A model generated the notes under the pieces. That model ran no database searches, had not been told where the DNA came from, and saw nothing but the letters and a program-made list of their open reading frames with translations. Shown piece after piece: positions 26,936-34,551 of a DNA stretch of 64,000 nt; position 1 is the stretch's first letter, and every line of letters starts with the position of its first letter. A program made the translations under genes and the position numbers. This stretch comes from Candidatus Gastranaerophilales bacterium. GTDB taxonomy: Bacteria > Cyanobacteriota > Vampirovibrionia > Gastranaerophilales > Gastranaerophilaceae. The stretch covers positions 124,001 through 188,000 of the forward strand of contig CALVHB010000040.1 in assembly GCA_944327275.1 (NCBI GenBank), written 5' to 3'.

Positions 26936-27841
26936 TTAGTTTATACTGATTTCGTAATTGCCGTTGTATATTGAGAATTTCATTTGAATCGGAGTTCCAT
27001 TATACTCTTGTGGAGGCGGATTAAATCTAGGAAGACTCATTAACATATAATATACAGTATCATTAAGTGTTTTGTTGGATGATTCCTGAGTGAATTTTCT
27101 GTTTATAAGCTTGCCTGATTTGTCTACAGAAAACTGAATTTCACAGCTGCCTGATCCTTGTATTCCACCTAGAGCAAATTTAGAAAATAGTGCAGCTCTA
27201 AGATCCCCTTTATACTTTAGCATTTCTTTACTGTTTGGATTGTATTTAGGGGCAGAATTTTCCTGTTGCTTTGGAATTTGTTTTATATTCTCATTTGTAT
27301 GTAAATAATTTTTATTATATGCAGTTGTTCTTGTATCTTTTGTTTTAGGTACTATATTAACAGAGTCTGTAGACTTTTTTTTTACAACTTTGTTTTCAGC
27401 ATATTTAGGTGTTTCTATACGCCTGGCATAGTCAGCAGACGTTGACGTTAAAGGAATCGGTTGCTCCCTATTTATAACTTCCGACTGCTGCCAATTATTT
27501 TGTTGTATTGGGGTATATTGTGGTGTATCATCCCATATTTTGTCTATATCAGGGATGTTTTTTACTTTTATTTGTTTTGCCTTAGACTGCTTAGGTTCAT
27601 TTTTCCCTTTGTCAGAATTAATTGGTATTAGCCAAACTGTGATTGAAAGAATAAGGCATATAATAAAAAATACCTTTGAAACTATTTCAGATTTTTGTTC
27701 TACTGATAAAGTATTTTTTACATTTTTTTTATTCTCAAAAGTTTTATTTTCTACTTCAATGTAATCAAATGTGTTATTACCACATTCACAATATTCGACT
27801 TTTTGAAGATATTCTTTTTTACATTCTTTGCATATATACAT
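26936..27841 (-). CDS. Zinc-ribbon, membrane-anchored TonB-C-like protein
   Basis: 301 residues. The N-terminus is a cytosolic zinc ribbon (CKEC at 4-7 and CECG at 18-21). One membrane segment (about 56-73, VFFIICLILSITVWLIP) follows, then a long Pro/Lys/Gln-rich periplasmic linker (about 75-205) and a TonB-C-like end (GSGSCEIQFSVDKSGKLI, MLMSLPRFNPPP). The architecture (sensor-like ribbon inside, TonB end outside) is unusual. Last gene of the minus-strand cluster starting at 31296, seven bases after a 59-residue membrane protein gene. Confidence 0.7.
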   Translation of the reverse strand: MYICKECKKEYLQKVEYCECGNNTFDYIEVENKTFENKKNVKNTLSVEQKSEIVSKVFFIICLILSITVWLIPINSDKGKNEPKQSKAKQIKVKNIPDIDKIWDDTPQYTPIQQNNWQQSEVINREQPIPLTSTSADYARRIETPKYAENKVVKKKSTDSVNIVPKTKDTRTTAYNKNYLHTNENIKQIPKQQENSAPKYNPNSKEMLKYKGDLRAALFSKFALGGIQGSGSCEIQFSVDKSGKLINRKFTQESSNKTLNDTVYYMLMSLPRFNPPPQEYNGTPIQMKFSIYNGNYEISIN

Positions 27842-27848
27842 AACAATT

Positions 27849-28028
27849 TTATCCTATCATAAATATACTCAGTTTATATATTCCAAAAGATATCAGAGCA
27901 ATAATAATCATGATGATAACAATCGCAGTCATTTTGATTATATCAAAACTTTCTTGTGCTTTTCTAAATTTGATTAAAAAAGGAATTTCTAATGCTAAAA
28001 ATATTAAAAAACAGATAAGTTTAATCAA
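27849..28028 (-). CDS. Small membrane protein, two predicted helices (59 aa)
   Basis: Starts with TTG at 28028, seven bases after AGGAG, one base after the stop of the preceding small gene. 59 residues with two hydrophobic stretches: LICFLIFLALEIPFLI, then IVIIMIIIALISFGIY. Not recognised. The strong ribosome site, tight coupling to its neighbours and coherent membrane pattern support a real gene. It may be an accessory subunit of the TonB-like proteins around it. Confidence 0.55.
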   Translation of the reverse strand: MIKLICFLIFLALEIPFLIKFRKAQESFDIIKMTAIVIIMIIIALISFGIYKLSIFMIG

Positions 28029-28169
28029 TTATTTACTCCTTATAAAAATTATATTTTCAAGAATAATATTCTTGTGCATTTTAGGTTTAATATTTGTGGT
28101 AATAACAGTCGCAAGACCTATTATAATTATTGTGGAAGCGGTAATAATAAGTATTTTTTTCAAATCCAT
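28029..28169 (-). CDS. Small membrane protein, one predicted helix (46 aa)
   Basis: The ATG (28169-28167) overlaps the stop of the TonB-like gene as TAATG, so translation is coupled. 46 residues with one hydrophobic segment (IIITASTIIIIGLATVITT-like, about 6-25) and a short basic tail. The ribosome site of the next small gene lies at its 3' end. Not recognised. Confidence 0.5.
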   Translation of the reverse strand: MDLKKILIITASTIIIIGLATVITTNIKPKMHKNIILENIIFIRSK

Positions 28170-28981
28170 TAGTATACCACCCTTTCATAATCTGAAAAAT
28201 CATTCGGAGTTGAATATCTTTCTTCTGTCCCAATTAGGAAAATACCTGTAACTACAGTTGAAGTCCTTTGTGTACCTTTAGGGAAATTTAGAATAGGTTT
28301 TTTTTGAAGGTTTGCAATAGCAGGTTTAACCCTTGTTCTTGCAATGTCCATATAATTTGGATTTGAACATTCAACTTTGATATTAGATATATTTCCAAAT
28401 TTATCAACAACAAAAGTAAATAAAAATATTGTACCCAAAGGAGCGTAATCTATTTGAGAGTCTCTCATTATCTGATTTTGCAAATTACTTCTCCATCTGT
28501 TCCAGGCAATAATTTCTTCTTGTTCTGTCATATATGGATTTTTATTTTCTGTTTTTGGAGGAGTAATTTCTCTTGGTTTTTCTAATTTTATAGGTTCTTC
28601 AGTTTTGGATTTACTGTTTTCCTGTTTTTCGGATTGTTCAATTATTCTTTGCAGTAACTCAATTTGAGATTCATCTACGTTATTTTGAGTGTTATCAATA
28701 TTTACGTGTTTTCGTTTTTCATTTCTTTTTGGTGTTTGAGTTTCAACATATCTGTTTGTAGAAACAGCTTCTTGTTCTTGAACTTTTATCTCTTTAGCTT
28801 TTTCAGGTTGTTTAGCCGGTGCTGTCGGAATATATTGCCTTGTAATTGTATCACTTATTCTTGTCAGTTTAAAATTTTCATCCTCAATTATCATAGGTTG
28901 ATGCATTTCAGGATGAAGTTTTAACGTAATGAACGTTAGTAATACAAATAAAATAACGGTTGTTACTTTCAAAAATTCCAT
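28169..28981 (-). CDS. TonB/TolA-like membrane-anchored protein
   Basis: 270 residues: an N-terminal anchor (about 4-22), a Lys/Glu/Pro/Gln-rich extended linker (about 30-165), then a C-terminal domain with WRSNLQNQI, IFLFTFVVDKFGNISNIKV and a proline/glycine end, as in TonB/TolA C-terminal domains. TonB/TolA proteins use proton-motive force through ExbB/D or TolQ/R to act on the outer membrane; no such motor gene is in the window. Eight bases after the FHA-like gene, TAATG overlap with the next one. Confidence 0.65.
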   Translation of the reverse strand: MEFLKVTTVILFVLLTFITLKLHPEMHQPMIIEDENFKLTRISDTITRQYIPTAPAKQPEKAKEIKVQEQEAVSTNRYVETQTPKRNEKRKHVNIDNTQNNVDESQIELLQRIIEQSEKQENSKSKTEEPIKLEKPREITPPKTENKNPYMTEQEEIIAWNRWRSNLQNQIMRDSQIDYAPLGTIFLFTFVVDKFGNISNIKVECSNPNYMDIARTRVKPAIANLQKKPILNFPKGTQRTSTVVTGIFLIGTEERYSTPNDFSDYERVVY

Positions 28982-28988
28982 AATTTAT

Positions 28989-30602
28989 CTAATCTTTATC
29001 CACTTTTGCAAGTAATTCATCGCAAGCATAAATATCAAATTTTGTCTGACTTAACATCATAGTCTCAGCTATTAAAAGTGCGGTTGGAACAAGTGCAGCA
29101 ACTAAACTTAGGAACATTCCCTGCATATCACCGCCTATTTCAGTCATAAAGTATGATACGTTCATTGCAAATTCAATAAATATAATTGCACATGCTATAG
29201 TCAAAGAACGGGTTTTCTCTGAATTTAATCTTCTAACACCTTCCAGACCATATATAGTAACTCCGTGATGTTGGTAATCAGAAAAACCGTCTTGTTTTAT
29301 AACTTGTGATCCTTGTACTTTCTTAGTGCAGAAAAATGCATTTACAAAAGAAAAGAATGCAAAAATAATTAAAAAAGTTGCCAAAGTCAAAAATACCGGA
29401 CTAATTCTTAATCCAGAAATTCTTACCCAACCTGCAGCTTCAGGGAAGCACATTGCTAATGTATTTGAGACACCATATGCCAAAAATGGTGCTGTTAATA
29501 TTCCAACTACAGTTTCTCCAAGTGATTTTAGTTGAAGGTTAAACATTTTGTCTTTTATATATTGTAGTTTTGAATTACTTAAGCTGTTAATATATCTTTC
29601 AATCCACTGTCTGTAAGATTTTATTACACTTTCAAAGTCTTCTCTGTACTCATACTTATCCAAAGTCATAGTCCATTCAACACCATTACATTTGAAGTAT
29701 CCGCAGCTTATTGCAAGTACTGCCATGATGCCTGAGAAGAAGAATGAAATAAATATTGCAAATGTCATAAAATCATTTAAATTCATGTAATACACAAGGT
29801 TTACAACGTAGATTCCTAGGACAAAAATTAATGAAAATATTAGCATAAAGCTCTGTCCTAGTTTTGCAGATTTGGACATTTCTTTTTGTATATTACTTTG
29901 AAGGTACAGATAGATACCTTGTTTTAAAAGGAGGCACACTCCATAAATTAATATAGTGTACACACTCCAAACCTTAATATTTGTAGGTAAGTGTAAAAAG
30001 TTTGCGGATTCTTTGATTTCAAGTCCCATAAGATAGTTGGAAACTCCGAAAGCGCATACCATAGAACTTAAGAACATTGCAATATGCAAAAATATACTTG
30101 TTTTTGCATTTGATGACAATTTTTGTTTTAAATCATTTATATGGAAAGCGACCTGTTTTATTATTGCAACGCGAGAATTTTCTAAATCTTCTTTTTGTTT
30201 TTCAAGTTTTACTTTTGTAACGGCATTAACATCTTTACCATATAACCCTTTTATATCTTCCTCGGTAAAGTCTTCATTTCCAATAGAGGTTACGGTTTTA
30301 ATTTTTACAGGTTTTGTATCTTCCACTAATTTAAAGCTAACAAATTCATTAGTATCTGCAAACATTAATTTACATATACTTTTTACTTCTACTTTTTTTA
30401 TTGGTTGTCCTCTAAAAAGGACTTTATCACTTTGGAAAGTATTCATAACAAGGCATTTATTGTCATTTGCGCTGTATTGAACAGTCAACAAAATTTCATA
30501 ATCCAACTTAAGGACAATATCACAATTTGAATTTGTTCCGATGTTTATTACGTCTTTGTTAAAAATTTTTTCACCGCTTGATGTTGTTATTAGTAATGAC
30601 AT
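28989..30602 (-). CDS. FHA-like domain plus polytopic membrane protein
   Basis: 537 residues. The first 95 residues look like an FHA domain: INIGTNSNCDIVL (compare IGR-x-x-x-C-D-I) and repeated beta strands. The Arg that normally contacts phosphothreonine is not seen at the usual place (GTNSNCD), so phosphopeptide binding is uncertain. After a helical linker come about eight hydrophobic segments in two groups, separated by a basic soluble stretch (WIERYINSLSNSKLQYIKD). Family not recognised. AAGGGG supports the start. Second gene of the cluster, after the vWA gene. Confidence 0.6.
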   Translation of the reverse strand: MSLLITTSSGEKIFNKDVINIGTNSNCDIVLKLDYEILLTVQYSANDNKCLVMNTFQSDKVLFRGQPIKKVEVKSICKLMFADTNEFVSFKLVEDTKPVKIKTVTSIGNEDFTEEDIKGLYGKDVNAVTKVKLEKQKEDLENSRVAIIKQVAFHINDLKQKLSSNAKTSIFLHIAMFLSSMVCAFGVSNYLMGLEIKESANFLHLPTNIKVWSVYTILIYGVCLLLKQGIYLYLQSNIQKEMSKSAKLGQSFMLIFSLIFVLGIYVVNLVYYMNLNDFMTFAIFISFFFSGIMAVLAISCGYFKCNGVEWTMTLDKYEYREDFESVIKSYRQWIERYINSLSNSKLQYIKDKMFNLQLKSLGETVVGILTAPFLAYGVSNTLAMCFPEAAGWVRISGLRISPVFLTLATFLIIFAFFSFVNAFFCTKKVQGSQVIKQDGFSDYQHHGVTIYGLEGVRRLNSEKTRSLTIACAIIFIEFAMNVSYFMTEIGGDMQGMFLSLVAALVPTALLIAETMMLSQTKFDIYACDELLAKVDKD

Positions 30603-30621
30603 TAGTTCCCCTTTTTATTAT

Positions 30622-31296
30622 TTATCTTCCAAGTGCATGAAGAAATCTTCTTATCGATTTATCAATATTCTGTTCAGGAGACACTATTAAATGATTTTCT
30701 CCCAAAACAGGTGTTAACTTCTCTTTTACCAAATCCAGCTTTGCAGGATGTGCATCTAAAAACATCATTGAGATGTCAGGAGCATATTTTTTTACATTTT
30801 CAACATTTTTAGGAAGAACTTCCCAGTTGATTTGTTTTTCGACAGCTCCTTCATTTTCAAGATCACCGATTACTACTACTGCAGGTACATATCCATTTCT
30901 TTTCATTGAAAGAGCGTGGGAAAATGCTTTTTTCATCCCAATCCCATAAGCTGTACCATAATCATTTTTGTCATATTGTGTGAAAGCATCCATTGATTTT
31001 GTAATTGTACTTCCGTTCATCGGACCGCCTTCATATATCAAATATGCGTCTTCAGATACTCGTAAAATTTTTATTTGATCTTCAGGATCTAAAAGATTGC
31101 AAATTTGTCTTAATATTTTTTTCTGTTCAGGTAAACGCTTTTGATTTGAAGCGGACGAATCCACTACAAAAATTACTGCAGCAGGGTGGAAATCATCTAC
31201 CTTAATTTGTTTAATACCTGCCCAAATAAACTTTAATGCAACAGAAAGAATAAGTATTAATAATCCTAATGTAACTAGTCTTTTATTTAATTTCAT
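30622..31296 (-). CDS. Membrane-anchored vWA-domain protein
   Basis: 224 residues from the ATG at 31296 (AGGCGG 6 bases upstream). One N-terminal membrane segment (LVTLGLLILILSVALKFIW). The vWA domain has a MIDAS DSSAS in AVIFVVDSSAS, later VVVIGDLENEG and ISMMFLDAHPAK. Such domains bind metal-dependent ligands and often regulate secretion or assembly machines. The frame continues upstream to an ATG at 31392 with an FAGRK motif, but the only good ribosome site is at 31296. First gene of a run of six minus-strand genes. Confidence 0.75.
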   Translation of the reverse strand: MKLNKRLVTLGLLILILSVALKFIWAGIKQIKVDDFHPAAVIFVVDSSASNQKRLPEQKKILRQICNLLDPEDQIKILRVSEDAYLIYEGGPMNGSTITKSMDAFTQYDKNDYGTAYGIGMKKAFSHALSMKRNGYVPAVVVIGDLENEGAVEKQINWEVLPKNVENVKKYAPDISMMFLDAHPAKLDLVKEKLTPVLGENHLIVSPEQNIDKSIRRFLHALGR

Positions 31297-31396
31297 TTTC
31301 CGCCTAATTTTATATTTTGTCTCAGGTACAATATACCATATTTCCTTTCTTCCTGCAAATGTTATTTGAGAATTTATTTGAGTTTGTTTCATAATA

Positions 31397-31427
31397 AAAA
31401 TCAGGTATTATTAAAATACCTGATTTT
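31397..31427 (-). terminator. Terminator between the 32.2-kb gene and the vWA cluster
   Basis: 13-bp perfect stem AAAATCAGGTATT / AATACCTGATTTT with a 5-base loop. On the minus strand it ends in a T-rich exit, after the gene whose stop is at 31448. Confidence 0.75.
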
Positions 31428-31447
31428 CAATTTATGTTTATTTCTTT

Positions 31448-32236
31448 CTATGCTTTTCTATATTTATTAAAGATTTCTTTAATTTTTTCTTTGCTAGTAT
31501 CTAATTCTTCTAAACTTATTTTTTTGTTAGGATATAGTTTTGAGAGTTTTAATTTTTCTAATTCAGTTATTTCTTTATCTGCTAATTTAGGAAATGGCCC
31601 TGTTTTTATCATAGGGGTATTTGGAGTATAAGCATCCCCACGCATGATTTTTCTTAGAACTACCATCAATCCGTCTGCTTCTTTTTGGAATTTATTTGTA
31701 ACTCTTGCGTATTGTCGCAAAATATTATTTGCATCGAATTCTTTTGCTAATTCCACAGCTTGGTTTTCATTAAATTCTAAGTGGTGTTGCATAGCGTTAC
31801 TAACGGATGCATCTGTAGTGACTCTACCACCTTTACGAGACATTGACATTGCAATATCACGAGTATCTGCAACCTTGCCGCCATCAACGAAACCGTTTAC
31901 TTGCAGTGATTGACCTCCGTTTACAGAAGCTCTATATTTTACTACTGCTTCAGATGAGCCAGGGTTAGATATAGATGCAGCTCCTTGTCCAACAACTTTT
32001 CTTCCGTCTCTTAATCTAAGTCCAGCAATTGCATAATTTGACTCGGCTTTGTATGCAACATCAAGTCTTGGATCTGTTAAGTTTTTTGTTAGTTTTCGAA
32101 TTACTTCTCCTAAATTTTGATGATTTTTGCCAAGTGTTTCAAGCTGAGTTTTGCTAAGAGTTACTTTTACCGCAGAACCTTCCATTTTTGCCAATTTGCC
32201 TATAAATCTTGCTGCGTAATCTACATTAATTTTCAT
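31448..32236 (-). CDS. Hypothetical protein sharing a domain with the 61.7-kb HEXXH protein
   Basis: 262 residues from the ATG at 32236 (AAAGGGG upstream). No signal peptide. N-terminal amphipathic helix (VDYAARFIGKLAKMEG). Residues about 65-125 contain AGLRLRDGRKVVGQGAASIS and RASVNGGQSLQVNGF, which align by eye with FGFAIKDGNRTVGTSAISL and RGTFGNGSQKAVSF of the protein at 61.7 kb. The C-terminal 110 residues are helical and Lys-rich. Both genes also carry the same promoter-like element, so this is probably a family of lineage-specific, coordinately expressed proteins. Function unknown. Confidence 0.65.
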   Translation of the reverse strand: MKINVDYAARFIGKLAKMEGSAVKVTLSKTQLETLGKNHQNLGEVIRKLTKNLTDPRLDVAYKAESNYAIAGLRLRDGRKVVGQGAASISNPGSSEAVVKYRASVNGGQSLQVNGFVDGGKVADTRDIAMSMSRKGGRVTTDASVSNAMQHHLEFNENQAVELAKEFDANNILRQYARVTNKFQKEADGLMVVLRKIMRGDAYTPNTPMIKTGPFPKLADKEITELEKLKLSKLYPNKKISLEELDTSKEKIKEIFNKYRKA

Positions 32237-32330
32237 AAAATTTCCCCTTTCGTATTTTACTTTTTCTTGCAAATAATTAAATTTTCTATAGTGATTCCCT
32301 ATTTATGTTTTTCTTTTTTTTGAAAATCGA

Positions 32331-32376
32331 TTTCCCATTACTTCTATATAAAAAGTTTGTCAAACAAAAAATTGCT
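32331..32376 (-). promoter_or_regulatory. Shared promoter-like element (copy 2)
   Basis: On the minus strand AGCAATT (32376-32370), 19 bp, TATATAGAAG (from 32350), then TAATGGGAAA and the palindromic AAATCGATTT. The order matches the element at 51726, which also continues into GGGGAAATCGATTTC. It lies upstream of the gene starting at 32236. Confidence 0.55.
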
Positions 32377-32502
32377 AAATTTTACGAAGTTAAAAGTATA
32401 AATAGCCATAATATAGAATTGACAATACATTCAGGTTTAACAAAACTTAATGTACAATACTTTTGACTACTAATTTAAGAGGTTTAAGAAGTTAAAACGG
32501 TA

Positions 32503-32829
32503 ATGGGTATAAAACAAGAATTTGGTAAAAAAATTAAAAGAATGCGTATAAATCGTGGCTTGACACAAGAAGAACTTGCCGAAGCTGTAGATTTGTCACA
32601 ACGCGCAATGAGCGGTATTGAGACAGGAGAGAATTTTGTATCAGCAGAAACTATTGATAAATTGGTAAAAGCTTTGGATACATCCACAGAGGAATTGTTT
32701 TCAACAGATCACTTAAAAGTTAGTGAAGATTTACGCAAAGAGATAGATAACAAACTTGATATATTGAGTGAAGATCAAGTCAAGTTAGCGATAATATACA
32801 ATGTAATAAAAAGTTTGATGAAGGAGTAG
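32503..32829 (+). CDS. Xre-family HTH regulator
   Basis: 108 residues. HTH_3 at about residues 8-62: KIKRMRINRGLTQEELAEAVDLSQRAMSGIETGENF, with helix 3 contacting DNA. The C-terminal part (65-108) is a short helical dimerisation region. No peptidase, toxin or phage gene is adjacent, so a chromosomal repressor rather than a phage repressor is likely. It could act on the gene at 32.2 kb, which is divergent from it, but nothing proves this. Confidence 0.85.
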   Translation: MGIKQEFGKKIKRMRINRGLTQEELAEAVDLSQRAMSGIETGENFVSAETIDKLVKALDTSTEELFSTDHLKVSEDLRKEIDNKLDILSEDQVKLAIIYNVIKSLMKE

Positions 32830-32834
32830 CAACT

Positions 32835-33656
32835 TTAGAATCTGTATGGAACAGCATCTAAAGGTGCGCTTAGTGTGATTTCAAGAGTAGTGCCATCTGG
32901 GATTTTGGAATCTTCTCCTCTTTGCATAGTCCCGCGTAATCCTCCGCCTATTGCTCCTATTCCTCCGTATACAAGCATATTTCTCCCCCAATCATCACTG
33001 CCTCCAAGAGCTGTAAATGCTGCGCCTATAAGCATGCTGCCTAAAGCTCCTATCACTACGTCTCGTGTCATTTTCTGAACTCTTTCACTTTTAGCTTCTA
33101 ACGTAATGTTTTTTGTTGTAACGTTTATAATATTACCTTCAGGGGTTAAAATTTGATTAAAATTAATTTCCATAGCTCCACTACCGTAGGCTAAACCTGC
33201 AGCTTTTGCATTTTTTGCAGTCCCATACACCAGACTTCCTGCAGGAGCAATAATTTTACCTTGGTAGATAAAATCATCTGTAAGTTTTGCAGTTAGTCTG
33301 TCGTTTTTTTCGAGGCTCCCTGAACTGATTCCTGAATCGAAAGTTACATAAAATGTAGAACCTGCTGGAATTTTTACAACATTCCCGATTAAAAGATTAT
33401 TTACTGATTGAGGTTGTGATGTGTTATTAAAAACTTCTTCTTGAATTATAGGCGGTGTGTAATTTGTTCTTTCGTAATTGCTAGGTTCTTTCTTATCTTT
33501 TTTTTTGTAAAAATTGTTTTGTACAGGTTGAGTCTGGACAGGTTGAAACTTTTTACGATCAAATTCAGCTTGAGCTTCATCGCTGAAGTCATATTGTGCA
33601 GATGCAGGCAGTAAAAATATTTGAAAACATATAATTAATGATAAAATCTTTTTCAT
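32835..33656 (-). CDS. Secreted protein, VirB10/TrbI-like beta domain
   Basis: 273 residues from the ATG at 33656 with signal peptide MKKILSLIICFQIFLLPASA. A Lys/Gln/Pro-rich linker follows (25-85). The domain at about 90-180 reads VKIPAGSTFYVTFDSGIS, LTAKLTDDFIYQGKIIAPAGSLVYG and MEINFNQILTPEGN, the strand pattern of VirB10/TrbI-type outer-complex beta domains, but shorter. A glycine-rich hydrophobic stretch (about 205-245) could insert in a membrane. No secretion genes are beside it. Divergent from plsY by about 80 bases. Confidence 0.6.
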   Translation of the reverse strand: MKKILSLIICFQIFLLPASAQYDFSDEAQAEFDRKKFQPVQTQPVQNNFYKKKDKKEPSNYERTNYTPPIIQEEVFNNTSQPQSVNNLLIGNVVKIPAGSTFYVTFDSGISSGSLEKNDRLTAKLTDDFIYQGKIIAPAGSLVYGTAKNAKAAGLAYGSGAMEINFNQILTPEGNIINVTTKNITLEAKSERVQKMTRDVVIGALGSMLIGAAFTALGGSDDWGRNMLVYGGIGAIGGGLRGTMQRGEDSKIPDGTTLEITLSAPLDAVPYRF

Positions 33657-33733
33657 CGTTATTACATTATAATTCAATCTTGAATTATTACAATATCCCT
33701 GATATAATCTCTTCTACAGGAGAGAAATTTGTT

Positions 33734-34339
33734 ATGGAAAAAATATTGGAATTATTTGCGGTAGTAGTAAGTGCTTATATTATAGGTTCAATTCCTACAG
33801 GGTATATTATAGTAAAATCCTTTACTGGTGAAGATATAAGAACCATCGGTTCTGGCTCTACAGGTGCTACAAATGTAAAAAGAGTAATGGGTAAAAAATG
33901 GTTTTTTATAACTTTACTTTTAGACGCTTTCAAAGGAGCTTTACCGGTTGTTCTTGCAAAAATATTTGCAACGACATTCACAGGAATAGGACTTTTACCT
34001 GTATTGGCAGCTGTTGCAGTTATTCTTGGACATAGTAAATCGATATTTTTAAAATTTACAGGTGGAAAATCTGTAGCTTCCGGTGTTGGGACAATTTTAG
34101 CTCTTAATTGGCAAGTTGGTTTAATTATTGCAGCTATATGGGCAGTTATTACTTTCACTACAAGATACGTATCTGTAGGATCGATTATTGCTCTTGCTCT
34201 TTCTCCTTTTATTATGTGGGCTTTTAAAGCACCTATTGCTTATATTTGTTATTGTGCATTAGGAGCTTTGTATATAATTTGGCTGCACAGATCAAATATT
34301 AAAAGACTTATAAAAGGTGAAGAAAATAAGGTAAGATAA
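33734..34339 (+). CDS. plsY: Acyl-phosphate:glycerol-3-phosphate acyltransferase
   Basis: 201 residues from the ATG at 33734 (AGGAGA upstream); an in-frame TTG/ATG extension to 33638 has no family similarity. PlsY motifs: GSIPTGYII near the N-terminus, IGSGSTGATNVKR, and LGHSKSIFLKFTGGKSVASG, the three loops that bind glycerol-3-phosphate and acyl-phosphate. Five or so membrane helices. It makes lysophosphatidate for phospholipids. A 69-residue membrane protein follows after 2 bases. TATAAT upstream at about 33702 gives a normal leader. Confidence 0.95.
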   Translation: MEKILELFAVVVSAYIIGSIPTGYIIVKSFTGEDIRTIGSGSTGATNVKRVMGKKWFFITLLLDAFKGALPVVLAKIFATTFTGIGLLPVLAAVAVILGHSKSIFLKFTGGKSVASGVGTILALNWQVGLIIAAIWAVITFTTRYVSVGSIIALALSPFIMWAFKAPIAYICYCALGALYIIWLHRSNIKRLIKGEENKVR

Positions 34340-34341
34340 AT

Positions 34342-34551
34342 ATGGATTATTTATTTTGGATTATTGCAGCTGCAATTATTGTTGTTGTGTTTATTGTCGG
34401 TAAAATTTTTTCTATGTTAATTAGAATCTTTATTATTACCTTGATAATTGCAGGTTTGATTGTCGGTTTTTTCTTTTGGCAGAACAGCAAAAATTCTACA
34501 AACAATAAGCAGGCAATTTATTATGCGCAATCCTTAAATCAAAATTCTTAA
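34342..34551 (+). CDS. Small membrane protein (69 aa)
   Basis: Two hydrophobic stretches (WIIAAAIIVVVFIVG and IFIITLIIAGLIVGFFFW) and a short polar tail. Starts 2 bases after plsY and is presumably co-transcribed. Not recognised. Its last bases overlap the stop of the convergent gene by 4. Confidence 0.7.
   Translation: MDYLFWIIAAAIIVVVFIVGKIFSMLIRIFIITLIIAGLIVGFFFWQNSKNSTNNKQAIYYAQSLNQNS

Noticed and set aside
31297-31392. Extension of the vWA gene to ATG at 31392
   Set aside because: No Shine-Dalgarno sequence there, while AGGCGG precedes ATG 31296; kept only as an FAGRK note.
32503-32829. Xre regulator as a sign of prophage
   Set aside because: No phage, integrase or toxin genes nearby and no att-like repeats.
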